This document shows positions 9,236 to 17,477 of a stretch of 64,000 bases of DNA, in pieces. The translations under genes were made by a program, and so were the position numbers. Origin of the DNA: Bin5 sp965204525 (GTDB lineage: Bacteria; Chloroflexota; Anaerolineae; Caldilineales; Caldilineaceae); NCBI GenBank assembly GCA_965204525.1, contig OZ241994.1, forward strand, positions 3,596,001 through 3,660,000, read 5' to 3'. The notes below the pieces were generated by a model. That model saw only the letters and a list, made by a program, of their open reading frames with translations, searched no databases and was not told where the DNA came from. How positions within the stretch are numbered: the first letter of the stretch is position 1; each line of letters opens with the position of its first letter.

Positions 9236-9420
9236 ATGAAGGGAGCTGAGCGGTTTCCGCTTGATGACCCAGGAGAGTGGCTGAACCGCGCCAAGAGCGA
9301 GCTGCCTCTGGCAGTACATCACTCATCAGGAGCATACTTTGAGGATCTTTGCTTTCAGGCCCAACAGGCTGCGAAAAGGGCAACAAAAGCGGTGATGACT
9401 GAAAAGGCAAGCCATTACAC
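9236..9420 (+). pseudogene. HEPN-domain protein remnant (C-terminally lost)
   Basis: The plus-strand frame from ATG 9236 begins with a recognisable HEPN N-terminal helix region: DDPGEWLNRAKSELPLA, then YFEDLCFQAQQAAKRATKAV. In HEPN proteins this is followed by a second helical half of about 60 residues with an RxxxxH-type motif. Here the similarity stops near 9420 and the frame runs antisense into the IclR gene. HEPN proteins are RNases or nucleotide-binding partners, often in toxin-antitoxin pairs with MNT nucleotidyltransferases. None is present here, so this is a relic. Confidence 0.65.
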
Positions 9421-9438
9421 TTGGAGGGCGTATACGGA

Positions 9439-10251
9439 TCAGAGGTCAGGAACGTGCGCGCCCAGTTCGGCCGACAGTTGCGCGGCAACCTGCATGACCG
9501 TCTGGGCGAAATGGGGCAACTGCTCAAGCGTGATGCGTGTGGTCGGACCGGAGATGCCCAGCGCCGCGATCACCTGTTGGCGATGATCATGGATCGGCGC
9601 CGCGATGCAGCGCACGCCGGCAAAGGTCTCCTCGTCGTCGACCGCATACCCGTCGGCGCGCACCGTTCCCAGATGACGCTTCAGGTGCGCGGGCTCGGTG
9701 ATCGTCTTGGAGGTGTAGGCGGTCAGCGGAGCGCTCGCCACCCATTCTTCCGTGACCGCATCCGGCTGCGCGGCCAGCAGCGCCTTGCCCAGCGCCGAAC
9801 AGTGCAGCGGACGGCTCGTGCCCAGGGCGAAATTCACGCTCAGTGCGGCCTGCCCCGGCTTGTGGGCGATATAGATCACGTTGTTGGCCTGCCGCACGCC
9901 CAGATTGGCCGTCTCTCCGCTCTCCTCCCGCAGTTTCGCGAGAAAATCTCCCGCAATGTCCGGCCAGTCCAGCAAAGTCGCCACCTTGCCGTAGAGCTGG
10001 AAGAACTTGGTCGGGTTGGAGGTGAACTCGCGCGTGCGTTCATCCTGCAGCAGATAGCCCTTCGCCATCAACGTATGCAGCAAACGATAGGCCGTGCTGC
10101 GGTCGATCCCGAGCGCCTCCGCCACATGTGACGGGCGGACGCTGCCGTCCAGCGCCATCTCCAGCGCCGTCAGCCCCCGCTCCAACGACTGCACCAACTG
10201 CTGCCCCCGTTTGGGTTGCATTATATCCCTCAGGTGTTGCGTAATTCGCAC
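9439..10251 (-). CDS. IclR family transcriptional regulator
   Basis: A 270-residue regulator. The N-terminal winged helix spans about residues 20-75 (QSLERGLTALEMAL, then AEALGIDRSTAYRLLHTL) and is followed by the GAF-like IclR effector domain (LREESGETANLGVRQANNVI; PLHCSALGKALLAA; RCIAAPIHD). Length and order match the family. It lies upstream of, and in the same direction as, the sugar ABC operon, so it is the likely local repressor or activator, binding a sugar or sugar-acid effector (inference). The 13-bp tandem repeats between it and the operon are candidate binding sites. Confidence 0.92.
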   Translation of the reverse strand: MRITQHLRDIMQPKRGQQLVQSLERGLTALEMALDGSVRPSHVAEALGIDRSTAYRLLHTLMAKGYLLQDERTREFTSNPTKFFQLYGKVATLLDWPDIAGDFLAKLREESGETANLGVRQANNVIYIAHKPGQAALSVNFALGTSRPLHCSALGKALLAAQPDAVTEEWVASAPLTAYTSKTITEPAHLKRHLGTVRADGYAVDDEETFAGVRCIAAPIHDHRQQVIAALGISGPTTRITLEQLPHFAQTVMQVAAQLSAELGAHVPDL

Positions 10252-10263
10252 ATGCAGCGTATC

Positions 10264-10291
10264 TTGTATACTATTTACGCTATACTGTCAA
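10264..10291 (-). promoter_or_regulatory. Putative promoter of the IclR gene
   Basis: Reverse strand: consensus TTGACA followed, at a 16-bp spacing, by ATACAA (alternatives TATACA at 15 or TACAAG at 17). It lies just upstream of the regulator start at 10251, so the message would have a very short leader. Repeated TATAC words in the same stretch may mark an autoregulatory site. Confidence 0.5.
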
Positions 10292-10568
10292 TCGTAAAGC
10301 CGAGGCAGAGATGACTCGCTGAATGAGCGCCTGCCGGGTCTGGCATGACGATTAATACATCTCGCGGCGGGCCACCTTTATGCCCGGCGGCTCCTTGTGC
10401 GATTCAGCGGTTCCGGCGGTTGGCAGCCGGCGAAAAACCGTTCAGACAACAGCGGCCTCAAGCTCTGGGATGTCTTCAGGATGATCTGTGCATCCCAAAA
10501 TCGGGGACAACCCCTTATCGCCACTACCCCCAGGATGCCGCGAGACGACCGGGTCATAGGAAGGACAC

Positions 10569-10787
10569 ATGATCGGAATCCGCCTTGCTGAAAGCATCCT
10601 CGACGGCGACATCGGAACCATTATTTTCGTCTTAATCCCCATCGCGCTTGCGATCTGGTGGTTCATACGCATCTACATACGCCCCGCCAGAAAGTGGAAG
10701 CCACCCTCAGGTCCGCAAGAGCGCACCCACTTCTACCGGAGAAAGAAAGTCACAGCGCAGAAAAAACCGCCCGATACCGGGTCCTAG
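10569..10787 (+). CDS. Small single-helix membrane protein, unknown
   Basis: 72 residues. The start is preceded by AGGAAGGACAC, a fair ribosome-binding site. One strong hydrophobic segment (GTIIFVLIPIALAIWWFIRI, about residues 16-35) is followed by a highly basic tail rich in Arg, Lys and Pro, so the predicted orientation places the tail in the cytosol. No family is recognised. It stands alone on the plus strand between the IclR gene and an excalibur-domain relic. It may be a real small protein or part of the decayed region. Confidence 0.4.
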   Translation: MIGIRLAESILDGDIGTIIFVLIPIALAIWWFIRIYIRPARKWKPPSGPQERTHFYRRKKVTAQKKPPDTGS

Positions 10788-10797
10788 CACTTGGGTG

Positions 10798-10881
10798 CAT
10801 GGCATCGTCTCGGTGCGGGGTGATCATCTCGCCTATCAGAACCTGCACGACCTCGATAACGACAGCATCGTGTGTGAGTGA
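10798..10881 (+). pseudogene. Excalibur calcium-binding domain tail (relic)
   Basis: The frame ending at TGA 10879-10881 reads HGIVSVRGDHLAYQN, then LHDLDNDSIVCE. It has the DxDxDGxxCE end of excalibur domains, with Ser for Gly. It aligns residue by residue with the broken excalibur gene at 40117-40410. The upstream part of the gene is missing. It contains the left copy of the 35-bp direct repeat. Confidence 0.6.
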
Positions 10882-10888
10882 GGAGGAA
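10854..10888. repeat. Left 35-bp direct repeat bounding the AT-rich island
   Basis: Matches 39572-39606 in the same orientation with one mismatch (34/35). It spans the last codons of an excalibur domain, the stop, and a non-coding GAGGAGGAA. The interval between the copies is about 28.7 kb and holds the accessory genes. Confidence 0.7.
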
Positions 10889-11017
10889 GCGGAGCAATGG
10901 GCAATGGGGTGAGTCTGCGAGCAATCCTTGAGGACGAACGAGCATATTGGTCAAGGGTAAGCTGGGGATCATCGAAGGCAACGGGCGTCGCTCAATCGAT
11001 ATCTTGTCGCACGGCGG

Positions 11018-11359
11018 TTACTGCTTCTGAGTACCTTCATCCTCTCCCACGTCGGCGAAATTGGTGATTGTTACCTCGCCTTCGGGAAAGTCGGCGACGA
11101 TTTTCAGTTTGCCTCCAACAGCCTCAATGTAAGAACGGAGACTGGAGATGTACACGTCTGTCCGCTGCTCCAGTTTGGAGATCGCGGGTTGGTTCACCTT
11201 CAGCATCTGCGCCAGCTCCTGCTGGGTCAGCGCCCGCGCCCGGCGCAACTCGTGCAAGGGCATCTCCGCCAGTAACTCCCTCTTTGTCTCGTTAATACGA
11301 CGTCGGCGCTCCGGTGAAACCCCCTTGGTCAACTCGCTGAACGGATGGCGTCCACTCAT
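11018..11359 (-). CDS. XRE/HigA-type antitoxin with helix-turn-helix
   Basis: A 113-residue DNA-binding antitoxin. The XRE helix-turn-helix reads LTQQELAQMLKVNQPAISKL at about residues 44-63, followed by the AVGGKLKIVADFPEGE strand typical of antitoxins paired with HigB/Gp49-type toxins. Its start overlaps the stop of the toxin gene by 4 bp, giving a toxin-first order. It should neutralise the toxin and repress the shared promoter (family knowledge). Confidence 0.88.
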   Translation of the reverse strand: MSGRHPFSELTKGVSPERRRRINETKRELLAEMPLHELRRARALTQQELAQMLKVNQPAISKLEQRTDVYISSLRSYIEAVGGKLKIVADFPEGEVTITNFADVGEDEGTQKQ

Positions 11360-11718
11360 TCGATTAACCCCTCCTTTCTCAGTTCCTCCAGATGCTCGTC
11401 GTAGAGGTCGTCAGTGATTGGCACGTACTCTTCGTAGAACCGATCGTTTCCGCTCTTGTCTCCGCCGATAAGCAGTATGGAGGTTCGCCTGGGGTCGAAG
11501 GCGTAAAAGACTCGTAAGGGCCTGCCATGGCTCTGCGCTCGAAGCTCGCGCATAGCCCCTTGACTTGAACTTCTGACATCCGAGGAGTAGGGATACGGCA
11601 ACTCAGGACCATACGCCATCAGCAATTCGACCCTGGCGGCAACGTCGTCCTGCTGCCTCTCCGAAAGCGTCTGCCACCACTGCCCAAACTCATCCGTATA
11701 CTCGGCCTCCCAAGACAT
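11356..11718 (-). CDS. RelE/HigB-like toxin (phage Gp49-type)
   Basis: A 120-residue RelE-superfamily mRNA interferase candidate. Characteristic stretches are EFGQWWQTLSERQQDDVAAR near the N terminus, then MRELRAQSHGRPLRVFYAFD and ILLIGGDKSGNDRFYEEYVP, the usual core strands of the DUF891/Gp49 group. The family cleaves translated mRNA at the ribosome. It is followed immediately by its antitoxin. The pair sits at the left edge of the island, a common place for stabilising modules. Confidence 0.85.
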   Translation of the reverse strand: MSWEAEYTDEFGQWWQTLSERQQDDVAARVELLMAYGPELPYPYSSDVRSSSQGAMRELRAQSHGRPLRVFYAFDPRRTSILLIGGDKSGNDRFYEEYVPITDDLYDEHLEELRKEGLIE

Positions 11719-11855
11719 GAGTGCAATATATCGAATTTATATCCATAATTAGCCAAAGAAATGGGAGTGGTCTTGTCCCTGGGGATGGCTCTTTCTCAAA
11801 GGAACATGGTAGTTGGGGGTTTTTGAGATTTTCGCCTTTCAGAGCATCGTGTCTT

Positions 11856-13712
11856 CTACTGGGTGGCGAGCCATTCTTGGAACTTTTGGGAGACGCCTCC
11901 GATCTCGTCATCCCGCACTCTGCCTTTGTTCTCATCGACAACTTCGTAACCGTCGGACTTTCTGAGATAGATCGGCTTGGCCCGATTATTGATGCCGGAT
12001 GTTCGCGGCGTACTCATAAAGACATTGTAGGTAGACTGTAGGACTCCGGCATCAGCCTGCATCGCTTCATCATAGGAGAACTTTTGCAAGATCAACACAG
12101 TCGGGTTGTTGATACCCCCACTCGCCTTAAAGGTGGTTTTTGGCAAGCCGACTGAAGCGACGACGCGCGATCTCTTCAATAACCAAGATCGGATGAACTG
12201 AAGCCCTGGGTTGTTTAAGATCCCATCGGGAACGACGATCACGAGATAACCCCCCGGCTTGACGAAGCTAAGTGCTGTCTCGACGAACAGCTGTTCGGCA
12301 GGTACAGCAGAGCGAGGGGTCGCTGTTTCCCACGTCGGCAATTCGTATCGACTCAACACATGTGCATCATCGATTTTTGCCTCTTCGCCGAAGGGCGGGT
12401 TTGTGAAAAGAATATCGACACCGCCATAAGGGATCGCCTGCCTCGCAATAGCATCCCACTCTCCCGGTGATCGGGTTGAGTCAGCGCGAAAGACATTCGA
12501 CGATCCATCTCCGTGCAACACAAGGTTCATTTGACTGGCGCGGACGAGGTTTGGATTGATGTCCAGACCATAGAGATTTCGGGCACATACATCTTGGACC
12601 CGCTTTCTGGCCCTTTCTCTGGGTGAAATTAGTGTTGCAGGTCGTCCCAGTTCTTGGACGAGCAACTTGGCACTCAAATTATTCAACCACGATACGAGGA
12701 ACCCGCCCGTCCCGCAGCAACAATCCAAGACCTTCAGCCTTGTCAAATCCACCGTGTCGAAGAGACCCATTGCCATCTGAACGGCCATGTCGCAGACGTT
12801 GCGAGGGGTAAAGTACTCTCCCCTGTTTCCTCGCAAATTGGCACCGACCAACTCTTCATAGGCATCCCCTTTTACGTCGGTCTCAGTTTCGAGCAATGAA
12901 AGGAACTGCATCTCAGAAACGACATATGCGACAACACGTTCTTCCAACTTGATCTGATCGCTGTCGTCGAAGATGAACGGGTAACGCTCCCGCACGCGCT
13001 GGAATAACGGCACAATGCGTTCTTCCATTAGCCTCCGCTGTCCGCTCGTGCTTCGGCGTTCTTGAGGAGAGACACCGAAATTCAATTCGTCGCCGCTTTC
13101 TTCCTCGTCGAAAGTCTTGCAAAAAATCAGTTTAAGGAGTTCATGAAAGGCTTCGGCTTTTTGCAGTCCGGCATTAGCGTAAATGTAGTTGTGGCACCGT
13201 TTGAAAACGGACTTTAATTCGTGTGTTTGAACCAACTCGTTACGTGTCGGTCTTTTGGGCCGGTCCGCCCCAAATCGTGGAATATCAGATACCCGCTCCA
13301 CAGGACCCGACTCCGATTTCTCGTAGGCGCGCCGCTCACTACCAACCCAAAGTCCGAACCGACTGGCTGGACATGCCGCCATGTAACTCATCAATTGCCC
13401 GTCGCCGTCCTTGTCATCCGAGGGAAGCGTATCGTCCCGCTTTGCCTCTACTACGATAGAGATGTTTTCCTGACGATGTTGCCTGTCGTGAATGTATATA
13501 GCCAGATCTGCTCTTTTCCGGGATCTGCCGATTTTCACTACTACCTCAATCCCGATGTCCTCTCTCGGATACCCGTACTCTTCAACAAGGCTACGTGCCC
13601 ATCGCTGGCGGACGTTTTCTTCGGGTGTATCCTTCCGTAGTTGCCCAGTGATAAAGCACCTTAATTTTCCAGGGGGGACGATGTAGTGGATGTCATTCGT
13701 CATCCCAGGCAC
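11856..13712 (-). CDS. N-6 DNA methyltransferase fused to HsdR-N-like nuclease domain
   Basis: A 618-residue fusion. The N-terminal HsdR_N-like domain (about residues 20-130) shows a PD-(D/E)xK nuclease pattern: D69 in RADLAIYI, then E89 and K91 in VVEAK. Next comes an HsdM-type region with GEYFTPR (298-304), AdoMet motif I CCCGTGGFL (about 331-339) and catalytic NPPF (438-441). It thus modifies adenine and could also cut. Length and order resemble the RM subunit of BcgI-like type IIB systems, whose partner is a separate specificity protein; such a gene overlaps its start by 20 bp. No helicase is in this operon. The nuclease domain may instead be regulatory or inactive. Confidence 0.85.
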   Translation of the reverse strand: MPGMTNDIHYIVPPGKLRCFITGQLRKDTPEENVRQRWARSLVEEYGYPREDIGIEVVVKIGRSRKRADLAIYIHDRQHRQENISIVVEAKRDDTLPSDDKDGDGQLMSYMAACPASRFGLWVGSERRAYEKSESGPVERVSDIPRFGADRPKRPTRNELVQTHELKSVFKRCHNYIYANAGLQKAEAFHELLKLIFCKTFDEEESGDELNFGVSPQERRSTSGQRRLMEERIVPLFQRVRERYPFIFDDSDQIKLEERVVAYVVSEMQFLSLLETETDVKGDAYEELVGANLRGNRGEYFTPRNVCDMAVQMAMGLFDTVDLTRLKVLDCCCGTGGFLVSWLNNLSAKLLVQELGRPATLISPRERARKRVQDVCARNLYGLDINPNLVRASQMNLVLHGDGSSNVFRADSTRSPGEWDAIARQAIPYGGVDILFTNPPFGEEAKIDDAHVLSRYELPTWETATPRSAVPAEQLFVETALSFVKPGGYLVIVVPDGILNNPGLQFIRSWLLKRSRVVASVGLPKTTFKASGGINNPTVLILQKFSYDEAMQADAGVLQSTYNVFMSTPRTSGINNRAKPIYLRKSDGYEVVDENKGRVRDDEIGGVSQKFQEWLATQ

Positions 13713-14379
13713 TCCTTATGCTCTGTATAGCCGCATCCCTTCGCTCCATTCCTTGTGTAATTCTCGCGTCGATTCGCCTAATTGCATCGTCGCTCAAACA
13801 TGGAACTAGAATCGTGCGGAGGTGGGTGTCATCGATGTGATCAATCTGTCCGCCGTAACTCTCCCGTAGAATCTGTTTTTGGGCAAGAGGATTCGACAGC
13901 CAAGCATAGAGATATCCCGCAGTTTTCGGACTGTTCGGAATGACTCGGATAAGGTCATCTGATGCGAACCACCCGTCAAAACGGTCTGTGACGTAGAACA
14001 CTCGGCCTAGCGTTCCTGACCTTGTTACTAGCAACCACCCTGCCTGTATTAGGAAGGCGTCGAAGTCGAGATCCGAAGCAGTGGAGATAAACCGATCTGG
14101 CCCCTTAGCGAAACTAAGCAATGCCTGAAAGTCTGTCGCGTTGAGGTAGGGCTTCGATCCGCTTAATTGCTCGGAGATAAAGACTTTCCGACCCCTGTCC
14201 CTGATGAATCGAACCTCTGCCCAATCGGAAAGAGGGGTGGTCTCGCAGTCTAATTCTAGGTTTGCGCTGGGATCGAAATGGGCTGCATCTAGTCTAATTC
14301 CGTCGTCTGAGAAAATCCGTTCCACTGAGACAGACCAAGCTGGAGGCTCTGGATCAAACTGCATGTCGTTTTCCTTCAA
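13693..14379 (-). CDS. Half-size type I-like DNA specificity subunit (HsdS-like)
   Basis: 228 residues, about half a normal HsdS, with a single target-recognition domain. Seen features are SKPYLNATDFQALLSF and a TRSGTLGRVFYV segment typical of type I specificity domains, then YLYAWLSNPLAQKQILRESY with GGQIDHI and a C-terminal helix (RRIDARITQGMERRDAAIQS) that normally forms the conserved coiled coil. Half subunits dimerise to read a palindromic or bipartite site (family knowledge). It overlaps the methyltransferase gene downstream by 20 bp and the upstream gene by 4 bp, so all are co-translated. Confidence 0.8.
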   Translation of the reverse strand: MKENDMQFDPEPPAWSVSVERIFSDDGIRLDAAHFDPSANLELDCETTPLSDWAEVRFIRDRGRKVFISEQLSGSKPYLNATDFQALLSFAKGPDRFISTASDLDFDAFLIQAGWLLVTRSGTLGRVFYVTDRFDGWFASDDLIRVIPNSPKTAGYLYAWLSNPLAQKQILRESYGGQIDHIDDTHLRTILVPCLSDDAIRRIDARITQGMERRDAAIQSIRSAWDDE

Positions 14380-15257
14380 GCGATGTGATTTCGTTCTTGC
14401 AGGGAAGATGCCCAGACAGGTTTCGCGTCTACGATAAATGTTGGGACGTTTTCGATTTCAAAGTTTTGGGAGAACAGAAAGTCCAATTCCTTATCGCTGT
14501 GTCCAAATGCCCAAAGAAACAATTCTGCACCTAGCGATGTGGGTTGACAGGTTAGTCCTCCGTCGTTAGGCATTGAGCCTTGTCCAATATTTGGCACATC
14601 TGGCTCTTCATCAAACCCAATTCTAGGGTCATCGAGAATATATTCTCTAAGAAGCCCATCAAAGATATGACTCCATATTTGATGATTCTTCCATTCTGGC
14701 TCCGTCATGTCCATTGCTTCAATAAACCTCTTGTGAGAAAACCTGAATCTCATCATCTGTGTTCCATAAGGACTTCCGAATGAGTGTCGAGAATTGGAAA
14801 AAACTTTCGCGAGAGTAGAATAAATGAGGTAGTGGGCTCGTAGCTGATAGGTTGATAGGCTGGTGACGATTTTTGCGATTCTTACCCCTCTATCGTCTCG
14901 CCCTTCACGGGTTCTGGATGAGGCCAGTACGCCCCCTAAGTACTCGATAGTGATATCGCTTTCGGAGTAGACGGCTTCTGACAGCACTGTTCTGGCTACT
15001 CGCAGGGGGATTTGGCCAGGCTCATATACTCTGTCGCCAAGGCGTTTTCGAGCAACGCTGAGTAACTCCGCAACCTTAACGACCACCTGACTACTCTTAG
15101 GGTCTTTTGTGATATCTCGAAGAGAGATACCGATGTGTTCGAGTGTTGGTCGAGTTAATGTTTCAAATGAATTTCTCAGAAGTATTGCTCCTCCGACAGG
15201 CTTTCCTATTGAGTCCGCTATCAGTCTTACAGCTTCCAGGATTTCTTGTTCAGACAT
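14376..15257 (-). CDS. Uncharacterised protein, weakly DUF4393/Abi-alpha-like
   Basis: 293 residues, soluble, no signal peptide. The stretch ASSRTREGRDDRGVRIAKIV followed by SLSTYQLRAHYLIYS resembles the core of DUF4393 (Abi-alpha-like) proteins, which are found near phage-defence genes. The remainder is not recognised. It lies inside the operon between an unknown gene and the specificity subunit and overlaps the latter by 4 bp, so a role tied to the restriction-modification complex is plausible. The family call is tentative; a structure prediction would settle it. Confidence 0.6.
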   Translation of the reverse strand: MSEQEILEAVRLIADSIGKPVGGAILLRNSFETLTRPTLEHIGISLRDITKDPKSSQVVVKVAELLSVARKRLGDRVYEPGQIPLRVARTVLSEAVYSESDITIEYLGGVLASSRTREGRDDRGVRIAKIVTSLSTYQLRAHYLIYSTLAKVFSNSRHSFGSPYGTQMMRFRFSHKRFIEAMDMTEPEWKNHQIWSHIFDGLLREYILDDPRIGFDEEPDVPNIGQGSMPNDGGLTCQPTSLGAELFLWAFGHSDKELDFLFSQNFEIENVPTFIVDAKPVWASSLQERNHIA

Positions 15258-15387
15258 GTTTCACCGTTGTGGCTCTTGGAGATGTCGGAAGTCGTAGGGA
15301 ATCGTATGCTAAGGTAGAAAAGGTGATTTGGCGCGGGCAGTCGGGTTAGGTTGATCATTGATTCTCCAGTTGGGCTGAGTCATTGCT

Positions 15388-15891
15388 TCACTCATCGTAT
15401 GAGTCTACAACCTCCCACCCATCTTCTGAACATTTGAGACTTGTCATTTTTGTGACATAGGGCACTTCTCCGTTCCTATATCTTGCTTCTAGCAGGACGG
15501 AATAAACCGCAAATCTAAAGATGGAATTTAGCAATCGATCCGTCTCGTTTCTTAAGTCTTGCTGGTCGGTTTCAGGCACGGACTTAATCAACTGGCGAAG
15601 GCGTCTCTCCGCGTGTTCAAATTCACCAATGAACTTTTCAAGCATGCAAATGTTATTTTCCTTCTTTACATGCACTGACCAAGGAATCTTGACGAACATC
15701 TTGTACAGACCGATGCACTCTTCATGCCATTTGTTAGATGGATCAGTATCTTTCTCAAAGTGCCGATCACAACAAGACTGCAAGTGTGCTAGTGTCTCCC
15801 CTACCTGATATGCTTGCTCCCTTGCTTTTGAACTCTTATACCGATCAAAGCCGTCATGCGAAGAAGCCATAATGCTTTTCTCTTTTGCCAT
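15388..15891 (-). CDS. Hypothetical protein of the modification operon
   Basis: 167 residues from the ATG preceded by GGAGGAAGATCCG. A GTG further up at 15978 overlaps the stop of the preceding gene (GTGA) and would add 29 residues. The protein is predicted largely helical, charged and soluble, with a paired Cys-Cys (HLQSCCDRH) and a helical stretch FEHAERRLRQLIKSV. No family is recognised. It belongs to the five-gene minus-strand operon ending in the nuclease-methyltransferase. A HEPN-like all-helical fold is possible, but no RxxxxH motif is evident. Confidence 0.65.
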   Translation of the reverse strand: MAKEKSIMASSHDGFDRYKSSKAREQAYQVGETLAHLQSCCDRHFEKDTDPSNKWHEECIGLYKMFVKIPWSVHVKKENNICMLEKFIGEFEHAERRLRQLIKSVPETDQQDLRNETDRLLNSIFRFAVYSVLLEARYRNGEVPYVTKMTSLKCSEDGWEVVDSYDE

Positions 15892-15974
15892 CGGATCTTC
15901 CTCCCCCCCCACGCGTCGCCACACTGATTGAGTAGCCGAGTCCTGACCAGTTTTGTCTAGTAGGGCTGAGCCTG

Positions 15975-16283
15975 TCACCTTGTGCTTCCTTCATGATATG
16001 TCCTATTCAGAAACTCTCTCATTTTCTCTAAGAGCGAACGTCCAGCGGGCAGCATCTTAGGATGCCCGGCACTCCCATAGGTCAGAAACCCTTTACCTCG
16101 CAAAACCGCTTTTGCCTCGCGAACATCCTTTAAGACAGTTGAATATGCCAAGTCATAAACGCGCCCGCTCGGCAAAGTCAAATTCCGCGCTTGCGCTACC
16201 TTCATTACCAAGTCTTGGCTGCTCATGTCTGGATCATGATCCACGAGCAACAGTATAAGCAGTTCCAAGTTTCTTTGGCTCAT
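15975..16283 (-). CDS. Small winged-helix-like protein, first gene of defence operon
   Basis: 102 residues. The layout of helices plus a C-terminal wing (VREAKAVLRGKGFL followed by TYGSAGHPKMLPAGRSLLEK) resembles winged-helix domains such as the N-terminal domain of Mrr-type proteins. As first gene of the operon it could regulate it or act as a DNA-binding accessory subunit. A perfect 13-bp inverted repeat lies about 105 bp upstream (16388-16430). Function is inferred only from fold resemblance and position. Confidence 0.6.
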   Translation of the reverse strand: MSQRNLELLILLLVDHDPDMSSQDLVMKVAQARNLTLPSGRVYDLAYSTVLKDVREAKAVLRGKGFLTYGSAGHPKMLPAGRSLLEKMREFLNRTYHEGSTR

Positions 16284-16359
16284 GGGTTAGGAAGTCAGCT
16301 GGGTGATGAGAAATCCTGTTTCGAGCGTTGTTTTGGCGGGGCTGAATGATGCGAAAATT

Positions 16360-16386
16360 GACAAAAACGATAAATGGCGCTAAAAT
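16360..16386 (+). promoter_or_regulatory. Putative plus-strand promoter
   Basis: TTGACA at 16360-16365 and TAAAAT at 16381-16386 with a short 15-bp spacer. Predicted start near 16393, inside the left arm of the inverted repeat that follows, so that repeat could act as an operator for this promoter. Confidence 0.4.
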
Positions 16387-16387
16387 G

Positions 16388-16430
16388 CGAATCGTGCTTG
16401 AGAGGTGAGACTCTGCGCAAGCACGATTCG
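16388..16430. repeat. Perfect 13-bp inverted repeat
   Basis: Arms CGAATCGTGCTTG and its exact complement, separated by 17 nt. There is no U-run on either side. It lies between the defence operon start (16283, minus) and a plus-strand promoter, so it is a candidate divergent operator. It could also be a hairpin at the 5' end of a plus-strand transcript. Confidence 0.7.
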
Positions 16431-16605
16431 ACACGAACTATTAGATTGTTGACACGTGGGCAACGTGTTACAACAAGTATACCCGACTTTCGGGAAAGTG
16501 TCAAGAGGGGCTTGCGCTGAGTGTTCATCTCTGGGCGCGAGCCTTTCGTGTTTCCGGGGCTTTGCGGAACTTACCCGTGTGGACACTATTTCCGGGAGTA
16601 TTTTG

Positions 16606-16815
16606 ATGGATGACCCAGGTCAGCCAGAAATCGAAGTATTAAAACCGATCGCAATGTTTCTGTTGAAATGTATCACCACTGTTTGGCGAAACAGAAAATC
16701 TGATTCAAAACAAACTGATAGGAAGTCTGGTTCATCAAGAGATATTGTTTATGCTGTGCGGGGAAATTGGGAATTTGAAGTGGAGATGCGGGATTCTGCA
16801 ACTGGTCGTGAGTAG
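16606..16815 (+). CDS. Small hypothetical protein
   Basis: 69 residues starting MDDPGQPEIEVLKPIAMFLL after a GGGAG site about 7 nt upstream. A moderately hydrophobic segment (about residues 10-22) is followed by a basic stretch. A longer in-frame opening upstream lacks a ribosome-binding site. No homology is recognised; the open frame is short and could be chance. Confidence 0.3.
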   Translation: MDDPGQPEIEVLKPIAMFLLKCITTVWRNRKSDSKQTDRKSGSSRDIVYAVRGNWEFEVEMRDSATGRE

Positions 16816-16919
16816 AGCTGTATGTTGAGAGACGCAGGCCCTTCCACGGATCGTGGAGGGGTCTGTTGTGTTTTGGTTGGCGGAACAGAGGGGCGAGAGA
16901 GGTGTCACGACACAGATTA

Positions 16920-17186
16920 TCAATCCAGGACCCAAAACATCAGCGACAGTCCCAAGGCGGCTCCAGTGATTCCAGATGTTGCCACCAAGGTGACGTAACC
17001 CAAAACGCCTGGCTTTCGTTTCCACGTTTCTATTCCGAGATAGAGGCATAGGGGCGCACACAGCAGATTCAGAACCACCACAATAGTGCCAATCAAAAAG
17101 GCCACCCCTGGGTTCAAGGGCGACCTCTTGGTAGTCTTGTACGTCCTAGGCGGAAACTTGGGTATCATGAATGACAAGTCAGGCAA
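16920..17186 (-). CDS. Small two-helix membrane protein, unknown
   Basis: 88 residues with two hydrophobic segments (GVAFLIGTIVVVLNLLCAPL and VTLVATSGITGAALGLSLMF) separated by a short basic loop (ETWKRKPG). This is the layout of a small integral membrane protein with both ends on the same side. It overlaps the end of the zinc-ribbon gene upstream by 22 bp, so the two are probably co-transcribed. No family is recognised. Confidence 0.55.
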   Translation of the reverse strand: MPDLSFMIPKFPPRTYKTTKRSPLNPGVAFLIGTIVVVLNLLCAPLCLYLGIETWKRKPGVLGYVTLVATSGITGAALGLSLMFWVLD

Positions 17187-17383
17187 ACCCCATCCTCATT
17201 CAAGACTTCCGGGAAGATGACCTGTCGTCCGCACCGTTCGCAGTGATAGCTCTTGGCAGAATAATTCTTGGATGGTGGAGAGTTGAACATTGCGCGGGCC
17301 AGTTCTTCTGGTGAGGCATCAATTCTTGGAGGGAGTGGGGGCATAGTGGGGCGAACTCGTTTCTTGGCTCTCTTTTTGCCCAT
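17165..17383 (-). CDS. Small zinc-ribbon protein with PEELARAM motif
   Basis: 72 residues. A basic, proline-rich N terminus (KKRAKKRVRPTMPPLPPR) is followed by ASPEELARAMFNSPPSK, then a zinc ribbon with Cys pairs C48/C51 (CERC) and C67/C70 (CLTC). The central motif matches the PxTPENxARxxxxTxPPK core of the AT-hook-like small proteins at 20823 and 32744, so these form one family in which this member gained a metal-binding tail. Nucleic-acid binding is plausible. The function is unknown. Confidence 0.6.
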   Translation of the reverse strand: MGKKRAKKRVRPTMPPLPPRIDASPEELARAMFNSPPSKNYSAKSYHCERCGRQVIFPEVLNEDGVCLTCHS

Positions 17384-17477
17384 GAAGTTATTGCCCTCTC
17401 CTACGATACTGAAACTTTCGAGAGTTTACAGCCTGTGCCAGTCTAATTGAAATTTCCTCCTTTGTCAATCGGATCAT

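Noticed and set aside
9420..9586. Continuation of the HEPN-like frame to 9586
   Set aside because: No HEPN similarity beyond about 9420 and the DNA is the 3' end of the IclR gene.
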